From Sipunculus nudus (Eukaryota; Annelida; Sipuncula; Golfingiida; Sipunculidae): DNA of 64,000 nucleotides. The position numbers were made by a program, and so were the translations under genes. The first letter of the stretch is position 1. Each line of letters begins with the position of its first letter. Positions 1 to 12,939 of this stretch are shown here, piece after piece. The stretch covers positions 77,360,124-77,424,123 of the forward strand of contig CM049308.1 in NCBI GenBank assembly GCA_026874595.1, in the 5' to 3' direction. Below the pieces are notes generated by a model. The model searched no databases. It was not told where the DNA came from and was given only the letters and a program-made list of their open reading frames with translations.

Positions 1-235
1 ATCTCGCTAGTGGCCATGCACGTTTAGCTATAGTTAACACAAGGCCCCGGCTTAACTTATCTTTTGTGGAGGTGGTCAAATTGACCTGTATTGCACGCGT
101 GTTAACCCTCGGAGCAAATTAAAAGTGTATACATAAGCCAAGTTTGAAATATGGTATTATTAGTTTGTAAAATAATCTTCGATACTTTATATATTTAAAA
201 ACACCAAATATAGTGTTATAAATATTTTATATTTG

Positions 236-278
<43 letters not shown>

Positions 279-282
<4 letters not shown>

Positions 283-360
283 TGGAGCGTCGTTTTTCCG
301 AAAGCCGATATTAAAAAAAATCGTTTTTCCGAAAGAAAAGCTTGTCTTCCGACGCTTTCG
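279..360 (+). mobile_element. Possible pogo/Tc1-type transposon end fragment
   Basis: Directly after an (AT)n run the sequence reads TACAGTGGAGCGTCG, followed by repeated TTTTTCCGAAAG motifs. CAGTG-(G/A)A-...-CG ends flanked by TA are typical of pogo-like MITEs, and a related end is present at 14901. The partner end is not seen, so this is a fragment at best. Confidence 0.35.
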
Positions 361-1005
361 GTGTTTCATGTATTTAGTTGGAAAATAACCATATTCCTTC
401 AAACATTATATTCATGAGAGACAATAAACACGATATTGTATATACCTGAGTATAAGAAAATCAAACTGCACGCATGCATGGTAGCATGCCTGCATGTCCA
501 TTTGAAAAAACAAATGAGAGTCTAGTTGTATTAAAATGATGCTGTTTTAAACAGTTGCTAATAATGATAGCCTTATTTTTTATACCGTATATGTCACAAT
601 GTGTGCGGGGCTGTCCTAGCATGTGTATACATGCATATAAAGTATCCGTGCATGTGAAAGTGTCTTTTGCATGTGACAGGCCTATGTGCAATACATTTAA
701 TTAAAACATTGGTCATACATAATCAACATAAGATTGTTTTGTTGTTTATTTATGCATGTGTTATTGATATAATCCGAGCAAGTCGACAATTAATCGGTTC
801 TGGTAATAAACTGATCATGAAAGATTCTGTGTACATGTATATGAAATCAATATGTCTAAACTTTAACTTACTCATAGGTGACACACAGACTCCAGACCCA
901 TGCAAACAGACAATAAACACGTATACAAGTCACACGTCTTGCAAAGACAAAAATAGGCACACACGTACACAAATTCTTACCTATACCTATACACATATAC
1001 ACACA

Positions 1006-1046
<41 letters not shown>

Positions 1047-1108
1047 TGACTTCTGACCTGCTCTGACTAAACGCATTAGAGCATAAAAAGCAAATAATTG
1101 ATGACAAA

Positions 1109-1114
1109 TTTATT
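1109..1114 (-). terminator. Candidate polyadenylation signal for Six3/6-A
   Basis: TTTATT on the plus strand is AATAAA on the minus strand. It is the first canonical hexamer after the copy A stop, about 570 nt downstream. Position alone supports it, and chance occurrence is likely in AT-rich DNA. Confidence 0.25.
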
Positions 1115-1687
1115 GAAATTGAACAAACATGGTGATAATTAAATATAATAGGAGGGTGAGGTCACGGTTACGGGCCTCTATACAATATACACACGCATGT
1201 CCCGGTGTCGGTTTATATGTATATATGAGAAATGCACTGCCGACATGATCACACAATGAATGATTGCTTACTGCAAATGGAACAGTTCTCTCAAGTTTGC
1301 GGCAAAGGCCAGAGATTGATTCACACCCGGTGCATTTGTAAAATAAACGATCCCCAAAGACATAAAAAATACACCCGACTTAAGGCAGCCGCGCTGTATG
1401 TCTATATACATATTGTTAATATGGCATCATGAAATCAACAAACCCACCCCTAACATAACCATTAACAAAAAATAGCACCCAAAAGAAACCTTAAGTACAA
1501 GCAAGGACAAATATCTATACAAATGGAAATCCTATTTCAAACGATTCTGGTAATATAAGCTGACATTACACCGTGTTAGGCCGACGTTAAAGTCAAGAAC
1601 GCGGTACCGAGACCAAACTTGCCCCCAGCCCTTGTGTCGCGCCAAAAGGGGGTTGGTTTACTTTGGTAATACGAGTCATTTCATGCC

Positions 1688-1940
1688 CTATTTAGGAAAT
1701 AACCGGGATTGGAAAGTAGGACATACTGGGCTTCTCACGGGCGGAGATGAAAGTCCCGGGCTCACAGATTCTGTGACCTCTGATTGGTCAGTTTCAACGT
1801 CCAGTTCTTCACAATCGGATGAGTCGGAGTCTCTCAGGAATCCACTTGTGTCTCCCCTTCCCGGTGACGTCATACTTTCGTCAGAACTTGTAGGACTTAG
1901 TTGTGACTGGTCATGGCCGCCCTGTCGGCTTTGGCACAGT
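1688..1940 (-). CDS. Six3/6: Six3/6-A exon 2: C-terminal tail
   Basis: On the minus strand an acceptor (ATCATTTCAG) ends at 1941, and the frame set by exon 1 then runs open for 84 codons to TAG at 1688-1690. The tail starts R-LCQSRQGG, similar in placement to the LQ that follows KNR in vertebrate SIX3. It is rich in Ser, Asp, Pro and Gln. The patch [13 protein letters not shown] (residues 255-267) resembles the short acidic end of vertebrate SIX3. No known domain. The assignment rests on matching phase, strand, acceptor and this acidic patch. A transcript would settle it. Confidence 0.82.
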
Positions 1941-3051
1941 CTGAAATGATGATTTTAATTGATAATCCCACATTGTTTTATAAATAAAAATGTCGTGTAT
2001 TTTCATATATATTCATATATGTTCATATATTCATTAGGTACATATTTTCCATATTTCTTAAAAAAAAAGTGAAAAAAAAAATTTATAATAATTGAATATG
2101 TCCAATGAAATATTTTATATTTTATTTTGTATATTTTTTATCTGAGAAAAATTGGGATATGGTATGCTCCAATGGTCTCATCGAATCGTTATAAAAGTTA
2201 GCATGTAAAGTGTTCCAGAAATTCAAATCAAAGGCATATTATGGTTACAAGTAGTGAAAATCAAGCAAAAATTATAATCGTAACCTATATAGATATATAA
2301 ATATAAACCACAAATTGTGGTGGAAATGACAAAATGTTGATATTTTGGGTATTGTCATGTTTGTCGTAAGGGAGGGGGTTAACAGGGAGGGGGGGGGTTC
2401 TTCCTGTGGATTGCTCCCATCAAACAAGCAAACAAAGCCTCTGGAACAAGTGAATGTGATATTGTAATGTTATACCCTATAGCACAATTTGTTGTACAGA
2501 AAGATTCATGTATATCCAATTCACATGGTATTAATTAGAATATATTTACTAGTTCCGTCCATTTAGTTACGTATTTAAGGAAATCTTGAAATGAAACCTC
2601 TCTCACGCTGCTTTAAGTACACTTGCCCAGGCATTGACCGACTGATATCTTATTGTTGATATTATGTGACATTTTTTTCAGTATCATTACTATTATCATT
2701 ACACAAATGCTTTTATTAAACATGATAAAGAGAGATATCAGCTTTGTAATAATCAGCTATTATCATCACAACAATCAAAATTTCTTATGCTGAAGACACA
2801 ACATATTTTTATCGTCAATACATAGCCTTAATGTAATTAACACGCTCAACTGCTAATAATTAAAAGTGACATTATAATCTGTAACGTGATAGCCTCTATG
2901 TGTTTAGTGCATGTTTTTGTATCCAGCGATAACATTGGATCTCAGCAAAGCTGACGACACTGTGGTTACATTGCATCATGGAAGCTAAGTGTAAATGGGA
3001 ACTGTAGATCTGTGTGCGCATGTGCACAAATATAGACTGAAATATACACAC

Positions 3052-3107
<56 letters not shown>

Positions 3108-5172
3108 GTGTGTGTGTATTTACTAGATTTACTCTTCCATATTCAACATATGATACATAAGAAGCATATCTTGAGAAAAAAACTATATACATGTGAAGTG
3201 AACGTATATAATATTTCATTATATATACGCACATACAGAGATATATATGAGGGGAGTACAAATCGATTCTCGATATATACTACCAATTTCCCCCGGCAGT
3301 AAGGAAAACATTCCGGTGTTAAAAGCCGTTGTATGGACTATTACGTATACGATACGTGTCTACAACGCTATGATATACCCGGCTGAGATCTAGAACACAG
3401 GAATGTGTACACAGCACTTACGCAATAAAGGTGTACAATGAGCTATCATGCAGTTAAAGTGATCAGATACTTGGCGGTTATACTCCCCATTAAGCCTGTG
3501 TACAGAAAAGCCAACTCAGGACTGATCATTACATGCAAGGGCTTTGACATTCATAGAGATCAATAGGTTTGCAGTACAGTGTGTTTATTAAATTAACTTG
3601 CAGGCCAGTTGTGAGATGGCGTAACATTGTGCAAAGCTAAATCCAGAAGCAAATTTGCGTCTAGTTGGCGAGCATATTAAGCGAAAAAGTGAATGGCTGC
3701 CTATATTTCGACAGATTTCTTATTTCCTTGGATACGCTATAAAGCCCCGGGATATTTTTTCTGTGTAATGAGAAAATAGTGGCGCCATCATTGTAGTCCA
3801 CTTGAGTGTTCTCTGTCTCTGCCTGGCTAACCGAGAGAGAACAAAAAACAAACAATTCTCCCTGTATGATTGTCGCTGAAAATTAATCTCTCTCTTATCC
3901 TAGTCGGAGGCCAATGTTTTACTCCAGTTTTTGCAAGAAATCTTTGACAAGGGCGACAATGATATCGACTAAAATAATCCAAACTTTGTGATAAGAGCCT
4001 AAAATAAGTATATACAAGTAATATTCCTTCGAGTAATATATCATTCATCCCGGTTCTTATATATATTTATACAAGACAGTATAGATCTCAGTGTATATTG
4101 ATGAAACAAGCTACAGAAACGTTCTGTTATGTTGCAATCAGGTTTTGGGTATATGTTTTTAGTCCCCAAGCAGTTTATAACATGAGAACCTTTTGTTTAT
4201 CCGGGGAAACAATCTTATCTGATAAAATATCCAAAATAAAACTCCACAATAGCATAATCTTTACAGCAAGTGGTCTAATGGAATGTCGTTTTTGATATAA
4301 TACAGATTATCACAGTTACCATAAACATTGGGTTTACTCAGTCTCGCAAATCCTAAGCCGGGCGGCGCCATCTTGATTACCATAAATTAACAACCAAATT
4401 GTGGTTTTGCATAATCTAATGCAAGTCTCAAACATTCGAGCAAATATTAATAATTAGCGCTTAAATTTATCGAACATTCGCATTATTTTTAATCTTTTTT
4501 TTTGGTATTTCGATTTTGTAAAAAAATGGACATTCCTATTATTTAACAAAATTATGATGAATGATTAAAATGATTATTAAATATTATGTAAGTCCTGTTT
4601 AACAATGAATACATACATATGAACCACTACTTATGTATGTATCATTCAATCCTTTTTTTACATATAAGAATAGAAATAATTTGTACGTCACCTTTTTATG
4701 AAAAATGTAATAATCTGTCATGTACAATAAGCTTTAGAATTGTATATGTTATGAATAAATGAATGAGAAAAATTAATCCTGTTGAGCGATTACGTTATTC
4801 ATATTTATATAGTTATACTGTGCAAGGGATATATGCATGGACAGAGAGTCAGTGCATGACAGAGAGTCAGGCAGGCAGAGAGAAAGACAGAAAAATTGAG
4901 AAAAGTTGTTCTTTATATTAACAGACTGATCCAGTCCGTAATACCAATTTTTTGTAGATGGATTATTTAAAAAAAAAAACATGCTTACATTGCTTTAAAA
5001 TAAATGTAGACTTCTAGTTTTTATGAGAAGACATCTCTTTGTGTTAGTAATTACGTGTAAGTATTATTGTATCGTAAACAATAAATCAATATAATCCTGT
5101 ATGTTTTACGTTTTATTATATAAAAAGTAAACTATTTACGTTTAGAATTACCTAGTATAATTTCAGTATATA

Positions 5173-5242
<70 letters not shown>

Positions 5243-8207
5243 TGTGTCATGACAATAATGACACTTGAGGCTGATGGTTACATGCGTGTCAGAGCATTGA
5301 GTCTCATTCTTCTAAACCTGGGTCCACTCAGCCGGGAGTTATGTAGTCGGACTATTGTCGTAAAGTGAGTCTTCGCGCCTCCTTTACATCGCGAGAGCCT
5401 GCCTCATAATGGCCCCAGAACGCTGTGACGAATTGTATAAATCCCCCGGTGACAATATATGTACCGGTTTTTATAGGACATTGTTGTTAGCCGGACTTAA
5501 TGGTCCCTCCCAACATAACGTTATATCAGCAGTCAGAGTTTTTTATATATAAACTCCATGCATGCTTTCTTACAATACGCGCACTTGAATAGCTTGTCAA
5601 TACAACATTGCAGGATATGAAATCATTTTCTTTTAGGTTATCCCCGCAGGACATATCCTCAGTACTGAGAAATCTCCCTATTCTAAGTTTCAAAACATTT
5701 CTTCTTGAAGGCTACCATGAATAATTTAGACGGACTTTTATCAACCGGTCTCGGTTATCAAAATGTATATCTATAAGGGTGTGTAAATTCGGCATAATTT
5801 CTTCTGTTATTAATTTATATTTATGGAATGTTCATGTTTCATCCAATGTTATTTTACCCATAAAAGTTTCCATACAATATTAAGCAATATATTTTTTTGG
5901 AAGAACTATCCGCCCCCCCCCCCCCCAAATTTATAACTTACAATAATTTCCTAACCCTGGTGTAATGATACATGTGATCGCTGTGCAACACTCAATATAT
6001 ACAGTTTCCTTCAATATATAAGCAAGTTTGCATTTAAAAGTCATCCAAAGATAAATTTAACAGTGACGCTTAACAAAGTTTTACATCTTTTCTTCCATTC
6101 GTCAGTTTTATTACTTTTTAAGGTATTAAATGTCATTTCATTCAAAAGGCTATCATTACTTTTTTTAAATAACTTATGAAAAAAACATGAAACGATATAT
6201 ATATTTTTGTTAAAGATACGTGATCATTTTGTTACACATTTAGATACTGAAGTTAAATCCAAAATATATATTAAGAATATCAGATTTCTCCATTGTACTT
6301 TAATGTCAATAATATTCCTGACTGTCACGAGTCAATGAATTAACTTAGCGATGAGATTGATATTAAAGATTTCTGCTTTTGCTTTAAAATCATGAAAACG
6401 TCGCACATTATAAATTGTACTATATATAGAATCATATACTAATTACTGCATTAGATGGAAAACATCTGTCATATAGTCGCTGTAATATGAGCAAGTGTAA
6501 CGGAATATATGTTCCTGTATCCGTATTATACAATGTATAAAAGAAACCGGTACACACACACACACACGTATACACACACGTAAACACACACATATATATA
6601 TATTTATATATATATATGTATTAAACTACTCCTTCTTTAATCCATTTGAAATTTAATCAAGTAAGTGTAGCAATTTTTAAAATATATCATTTTATGAAAT
6701 CCATCTAAACAAAAAGGAATCTGTATTTGCCCATTTCATAAAATTAAATTTTAACTTTGAAATCGGCAAAAGATCTGGACGCAGAATTCAGTATAATGTC
6801 CCAGTGTATTTTTAAACATTAAAATAAAACAATTTATGTCATCTACATAAATTTTTGCTTGATATATAAATAATAAGTACCGGTACCCAACCCATGAAAA
6901 TAAACATTGGATTTATCCTAATTAAGGTTCCAGAACTGCCTCATGAGCATGTGTATATAAGCATGTAGTTTCGGTTTATCCTTAATATTTACCCCTTGAC
7001 AATTAATATAGTAGTGAATAGGAGAATGTACATTCTATGTTGGTATATAAAAACTTTTAATTTATGTAAGCTAAAATTTTATTTATATTTTAAAATATTT
7101 TAATTTCAAATATTTGACTAAAAATCCTTCATTTTTGCAGAATATCTCTTAGCATTATGTTAAAAAAATAGGTAAATAGGCCCAGACTATTTTATTTGGG
7201 ATGTTAACTCTTAACAATCATGATTTTATTGAGTATTTAAGTTTTGCAAAAACAATGTTTATTTTCATTTATAAAAGACTTCTCATTAAAGATGGACAAA
7301 TAAATTTACATTAAGCACTTTAGGAAGCCTATAGGGAGAATGAATTTTTTAAACATAAATGGCTGAGTAATATCGATTAAAAGTTGACATATGTAAAAAG
7401 TAAAAAAAAAGTTAATATCTTTAAAAATCAACCAGATATGGGAACTCCCAATGTTTTCACGTACCACGTAACACAGATTTTTTTAAATGCTTAGAGAATA
7501 TTTTAAAAAATGCATATGTCAAGTGATCTTATAAAACAATAGTTTAGCTGACTTTAAGGTAAAACTGACACATGTGCAATATGTATATAAATACTCCCGA
7601 GACCTTAATTTAAATGAGTTAATCATAAGCCATAAACTATTTTAAAATACCACCATAACAGTATTGACGTATTACATTATGAGCTGAAGCTTACATACAT
7701 TCATGCCAATTTGCCAAAAGAAATAAATCATAACAAGATTTATGACGTCATAATTATCTCCCTATATTTATCAAATCAGTGTGACTCCAGCTGAACGAAA
7801 AAATACATATAATTGCTCAAATTGAAACAGAGCCATACTGGTGTAATATCAAGCTGTAATTAAGTTTTATTACACAGCCATTAACTGAGGAATGTCCCAG
7901 GACCAGCTTCCCTCAATCTACAGTCCATGGAGCCGCGCTCATTTTCTCTAATTGGCCCACTTTCACTGATCATTTGCTCTTCAGCAATTGTAGATGGAGA
8001 CATAATGGTAATGGAGAGGTAATGTATTAACAATTACGTTACAGCCTTTCGGCCAAGAATGAAAATTAACCAATTGAGCTCTTTTATTCGATAATTTACA
8101 CAACCGTTTGTATAGCTTATATAGAGGAATAATATATATAATATTATATTATATTATATTATATTATATTATATTATATTATATTATATTATATTATATT
8201 ATATATT

Positions 8208-8245
<38 letters not shown>

Positions 8246-9538
8246 AAGAGGGGGGAAGCCTTATTATATCAATATAAACTTTTCTTTGTTATTTCAATAA
8301 TGCTCCATTTTGTTAAAATTATTAATTACTTTGATATTATATAATATATATATGGAGCAAAGTCCCTCTATATATACATCACCTATTGCCTATTAAACTT
8401 TCAACAAAATCATATAATGATAAATTTTATAATATCATAAACTAAAATCTAACCTATGAAAGTTATATATATATACATATTAAGGACTGCGATCATGATC
8501 GTTTACTGTGGCTTTGATATTTCAAACATAACCCAATGAAATAATGTGATACAATGGAAGAAATTGACTAATTTATAACCTGTCATTAAAGCGGTAATAC
8601 AGGATGAACATCACATTCAAAACCTGTAAATATTATTTACAAAATGTATCAATTATGTAATACATTGTCATATAATGGCAAAAAAGTAAATTATTACTTG
8701 GTAACATGCTTTTATATATACATATTGCATGTATGAGTCATTTTTATTAGTATATCTTTTTCACATTATTGTCCAGCATATATGAATTTGTGAAATCCAG
8801 TTTCAGTCAGTCAGTTAAGAATATTCCCTTCTACATCGTCCGTTATTGTACAAGTTCTGTACGTTTGTTTATTTGCTGCCCTTACCTGTTTTTGGTCGCT
8901 GCAGCTCTGTCCCTCTGCCGTCGGTTCTTGAACCAGTTTCCTACTTGTGTGGGGGTGAGACCCGTGGCCTGGGCCAGCTCCCGTTTCTTGCTGGGGTTGG
9001 GGTATGGGTCTTGTAGGTACCATTCCCTCAGTAGTGACCGGGTGCGCTCCTTGAAGCAGTGAGTCTTCTGTTCGCCGTCCCATATTGTGCGGGGCAGGGG
9101 GAACTTCTTACGCACCCTGTACTTGTCCACTGGTCCCAGGGGTCGCCCCCGGAGTCTCTCTGCTTCTTGGTAGTGCGCCTCCAGCCACATGGCTTGAAGC
9201 TTCGTATGAGAGTCTTTAGCAAATCGGTGATTCTCTAAGATATGGTACAAGTCCTTAAAGTTACCTGTGTGGAAAGCCACCAACGCCCGTGCTTTGAGGA
9301 CGGACTCATGTTTATTTAGAGCTTCGCAGGCCGCAGGATTAACAGGTAGCGACCACAGAAATCGTCCAAGTCTTTCTATGTCCCCACTTTCTTCCAGTGT
9401 CTCACAGACCTGTGCCACCTGCTGGGGGGTGAAGCTTAACATTGGGAGGGGCAGCATGGGCATTTTCCACATGCTTGAGGGGTCGGGTTTGACACCCCAA
9501 AGCCCCGACAAATCTAACACTGGCCAACCTTTCTGCAT
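1688..9538 (-). CDS. Six3/6: Six3/6-class homeobox transcription factor, copy A (join of 8886-9538 and 1688-1940)
   Basis: A sequence-specific DNA-binding protein of the nucleus. Family knowledge: Six3/6 (Drosophila Optix) patterns the anterior head, brain and eye and often represses with Groucho. Exon 1 begins at an ATG (9536-9538) with an in-frame stop about 50 nt upstream, and encodes a short N-terminus rich in W, P and M, the SIX domain (about residues 34-149) and the homeodomain (about 151-211). The recognition helix reads [12 protein letters not shown] with Lys50 of the K50 class. The [17 protein letters not shown] stretch is diagnostic for Six3/6 against Six1/2 and Six4/5. The exon ends CAG|GTAAGG, and splicing to 1940 restores an AG|A arginine codon. 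The product is 301 residues. Met23 and Met26 are possible alternative starts. The coding sequence is intact. Confidence 0.93.
5167..5239. repeat. (TA)n microsatellite, about 70 bp
   Basis: Pure TA run after an imperfect TATATGTG start, in the copy A intron. Confidence 0.95.
5255..5560. promoter_or_regulatory. Candidate conserved non-coding island in the A intron
   Basis: Complex, CG-containing sequence in an AT-rich intron, without an ORF. It holds a SOX-like ATTGTTGTTAG and several GC-rich palindromic words. The regulatory role is inferred only from composition and position. Confidence 0.3.
7860..8110. promoter_or_regulatory. Candidate conserved non-coding island in the A intron
   Basis: About 1 kb downstream of exon 1. 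Contains many ATTA/TAAT homeodomain cores (TGTAATTAAG, TCTAATTGGCC, ACAATTACG, AAAATTAACC) in non-repetitive sequence. A candidate intronic enhancer by motif density only. Confidence 0.35.
8141..8247. repeat. Compound microsatellite (ATATT)n-(AT)n-(GA)n
   Basis: A pentanucleotide ATATT run (about 8141-8204) passes into AT and then GA dinucleotides ending near 8247. Confidence 0.95.
8886..9538 (-). CDS. Six3/6: Six3/6-A exon 1: SIX domain and homeodomain
   Basis: This exon holds the whole conserved part of the protein. The reading frame is open from 9538 to the donor and meets a stop three bases beyond it (TAA at 8882-8884), so splicing is required for a tail. The 323 nt nearest the donor (8886-9208) are nearly identical to the same part of copy B, while the 5' part and the first 32 codons are not. 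The N-terminal 32 residues before MLSFTPQQ have no counterpart in copy B apart from a few hydrophobic residues. Confidence 0.95.
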
Positions 9539-10140
9539 AAGCCTTATTGTAACTAACCACAGCTGAGGACGAGAGTCAAATTAACATTCTATTAACCACA
9601 CTTACGGTGGCTGTTACCACTGGTTCTCAAGCAGAAACGCAGAAGTTAAGTTCGTATCCAGTCCCTCTCTCACTTTCAAGTGATTGTTCCGAATCGTTTG
9701 ACCGGCAAGTATAGATGTATAACAGAGCTAAGTTGGGAGGAGTCAACTAGTACCCAAGTGTCAGTGCATATCAAGCCATTTCACGCCGAGGCTCTGAACC
9801 GCTAAGCCTATTGCGCATATTCATTGCCAGATCAATGGCTTCCCATTGGCTGATACCTTTGTTTATTCACGTGCTATCAAATGAATATCTGCCAATCACA
9901 AGAGGGGGCTGCCAATCATCCGGTGACGGTAACAATGGCTGAGACAGCAGGAGCCCGTCTAGCTCTCATGAGCTGTCAGAGTTAGCCATGTTCCTCTTCC
10001 GCTACATTCAATAGATATTTCTAGTCGAACGTTTTTATTGACCGACTACAGTGATCCCGTACACCTTATCGATTTGGTCACAGCGACATGCAGCCACCGT
10101 GACGTGTTCAGAACAGTAGCGGTACTCGCCCGTGTAATTA
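9539..10140 (-). promoter_or_regulatory. Promoter-proximal region and 5' UTR of Six3/6-A
   Basis: Complex sequence upstream of the copy A start. It has several CCAAT-type boxes (CCCATTGGCTG near 9842, GCCAATCACA near 9892, GCCAATCATCC near 9910) and CACGTG-like and GC-rich words. No TATA box in a suitable place is obvious. The transcription start is not determinable here. Confidence 0.45.
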
Positions 10141-10539
10141 TAGTATTATACTTTGCTATAAATGCCCTTACTTAAATAAATACAAAGAGTGCCATTTAAT
10201 TATTGAATATCATATCAATAATCATATACTTAAAGAGTTACATCCTGATTAATCATACCATATAGAAACCTTTTAAACCAGATTGGATAGATTCATTTCA
10301 TATAAAAAATGTTAAAAATGCCAAAATAAAAATCATATATTGTATATTCAAAAATCAAAATAGATTGAATATTATGTTTTTTACAATTATAACTGTGTAG
10401 AGAGACGTGTGACATAAATAGAGTTCTCTGTATTATCGACTTTAATGAGTGGTCAATGGAAACAAGGTACGTTTCAACTCTTGATTATACATATTGGGTT
10501 TATATTAAAGGTAATTCTGTTGTGAACAGAATATATTTA

Positions 10540-10583
<44 letters not shown>

Positions 10584-11059
10584 TAAAAATAAATATAGAT
10601 ATGGGACTTATGTATCGTATCTATATATATATATATATATAGGCAGTAGTTAAGGCTATATATAGGTATATAATCTGTTTCATTGTAATAACAGATAAAG
10701 AAACAGATGAAGATAAGTATAAACGAATAGATATATACATAGGTATTAATATATATTTATATATAGAGAGAGAGAAAGAGCGAGAGACAGACAGACAGAC
10801 AGAAAGGGTGGAAAGAGTACGTGTAATCTAATACTGCATGGGGGGAAAAGGCCTCATAGTCCTTCATCCACCTACACGCATTAAAAAGATACTGTATACA
10901 AGTATGCTCACCATATGTCTTCATGTCAATGTGATTTAATTAAACAAACAAATCTTAATCTATATGATATAAGATAACAATAGGACATGCATTCATATAT
11001 AAGGTATCTTAATGTTCTGCGTATGTCATTAGAAACCTCATAATATACTCGCTTTCGTA
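10141..11059. other. AT-rich spacer, no gene seen
   Basis: Contains (TA)n at 10542-10581 flanked by inverted TTTACC/GGTAAA words, a second TA run near 10622, and a GAGA/CAGA-rich stretch near 10765-10806. Confidence 0.6.
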
Positions 11060-12010
11060 CAATCTCAGAACTTGAGAAGGCAGTTCCGTTTTCCAAAGGA
11101 TAAAACACATGACTGAATGGATTTCCTGATGATTGGATATATTACTGGACTTATTATCTTAGTTTTGTATAAAGACAGATCGTTAAAACAGGGAGCTAAT
11201 CGTCCGCAAACTCTTGGCCCAAGGACAGGCATAAAACGCGCCCTTTCAGGGATATTATTTCCACAGGGTAAAGAACCGATCCACATGTCGTTTCTCTTGT
11301 ATCATACTTATTGAAATTTTGATTCGTACACAATGGACGTAAATATGGTCTCGCTTCTGAAACGCATCATCTGACCTTATACCTGGCGAGCCCTTTTTTT
11401 CATTGACAGATGGCTTATCTTTATTTGATACGCCATCATTCGTCAGAACTAACCCATTACATAATGGCATTGGCTTTTTTTTAAAGCAGGCCTGTGTAGA
11501 AAACCTCGGCTGAAACTATAAACAGTCAGACATATTAAACTTCTCATTAGCACACATGCACAGTATTCTATCCGCCGTAAAACGCCAGCGTCTCCCGTTG
11601 TTTATTATCATGCTTCTCCACATCGGATCTCTTCTCCGCAGTTGTGACACTCGCAAAACATGGCGGCCGAGCTTTTCCCAACCTACGTTCAGTGTTGCCC
11701 CTTGCCACGTCACTGGACGCTTTGGATATGAAACCGAGGCCCTCCTCCGTGATCCTTAGGAACCGAATAAGAAGGAAAACGACTTCTTTTATTGCGTCTT
11801 TGTCTGTTTTTACGGATACACTTAAACCAATGGGATCTTGGGTTACGGAGAGCGGTCTTCTCCGAGACACCTGCTCACCTGGCACAAGTAATTACTGGCG
11901 TCTTTGTTGCATTGACCACACATTCCCTCTCTTATCTTCTCCGCTGGCAATTATAAGGAACCCGAGTTGGGCGTGATAGACCAGTTAAATAAGGTCCACG
12001 TGAGTGGCGT
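11060..12010. promoter_or_regulatory. Candidate non-coding island
   Basis: Mixed-composition DNA with overlapping short open frames on both strands (about 105 codons at most, for example 11568-11885 minus). None has a domain, biased codon use or splice context. Best read as regulatory-type unique sequence 1.5-2.5 kb upstream of copy A. Confidence 0.3.
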
Positions 12011-12939
12011 AGAATCAATGCCCTGTTTGGGTTAAATAAGATAAATTCTAAGACAATAGCCTAGTAAAATGACACGGCAAAAATAAGCATTTCAAACTTG
12101 GAAATTAATAAAGCGCGGCTTTGCCTGAAACATATTTATTACATTGGTTGGTTTCAAAGTAACCTCGGAGCTAATGTAATTGTTTCTCGGGACGTTGGAA
12201 TAAAACTAAGCATTTGCTTGTTTGCATGTAATCTGCTCCCAACGTGATGAAAAATGACACTTGCTTCTGTTCATTTATTTTTTAATTGTAATTTCCAAGA
12301 AATGTACAATCTTGAGTAAAATTTCTTCTGCCATTATAGAATTTTAAATAACTGATGACGCTAACCTGCTCAGAGAAAGGAGTAATAATGATATCTTATC
12401 ATGAACACTTTTCAATTTCAATTCGCGTATATATATATATGCATTAAATCAATTGAATAAGCTTTAAATATGATTTTTTTTTATTCTGAGGTATGACATA
12501 TCTGTATGTATTAATGGTTGTCATTAATTCACTAAGCCTATATGAACTCTACACACAGCCTGCATGGTGTTTCACGGTTAATATAACTTGCTCTGTCATT
12601 TCGAAGAACTGCGATCCTTGAATTACAAATCCATAAAATACAAGAAACATACATAGGAGAATAATGATACGAATTGGACATATTGGATGAATTGGACATA
12701 TTCAGTAATGACTGTTCACCTTCTGCCGGGACGTATTATTAAGACATATTGACAAATTACAATATCCAATGGGCGGGCACTGTTGCAAACATGGGCGAAT
12801 GATTCAATATCTAAATGGTTCTACATCGTCTTGTCGAACTGTAAAAAGTGGTATGACCCTTTTGTGTGTACAGTTGTTATAACATCTGTATATAACATCT
12901 CTCGCGTTTAGAAAAATTGTAAAGGTTAAACGGCTCTAA
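12011..12939. other. Intergenic sequence, no gene seen
   Basis: Moderately AT-rich. Carries a CCAATGGGCGGGC word near 12767 (CCAAT plus GC-box-like). The edge of the downstream tandem array fades into this stretch. Confidence 0.5.

Larger units (their letters stand above)
1..1687. other. 3' flank of Six3/6-A; AT-rich, no gene seen
   Basis: Includes the likely 3' UTR of copy A next to 1688. The rest is AT-rich with (AT)n runs at 241-279 and 1010-1042 and several GCATGCAT palindromes. Open frames here are driven by (TA)n or are short, and none has recognisable protein features. Confidence 0.6.
1941..8885 (-). other. Single intron of Six3/6-A (6.9 kb)
   Basis: Bounded by GTAAGG at the donor and TTTCAG at the acceptor. 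Mostly AT-rich, with (AT)n at 3056-3119 and 5167-5239, a pentanucleotide run at 8141 and a C15-type run near 5911. Two islands of more complex sequence (5255-5560 and 7860-8110) stand out. No coding sequence was recognised. Confidence 0.75.

Noticed and set aside
1632-1949. 105-codon plus-strand ORF opposite copy A exon 2
   Set aside because: It lies antisense to the exon that fits the Six3/6-A frame, phase and acceptor, so it is a shadow.
9562-9604. Possible 43-nt mini-intron (GTAAGTG ... GTCCTCAG) in the 5' UTR of copy A
   Set aside because: Splice-like signals are good, but the length is below what animal introns usually need. The acceptor alone could still serve a distant upstream exon, which cannot be shown here.
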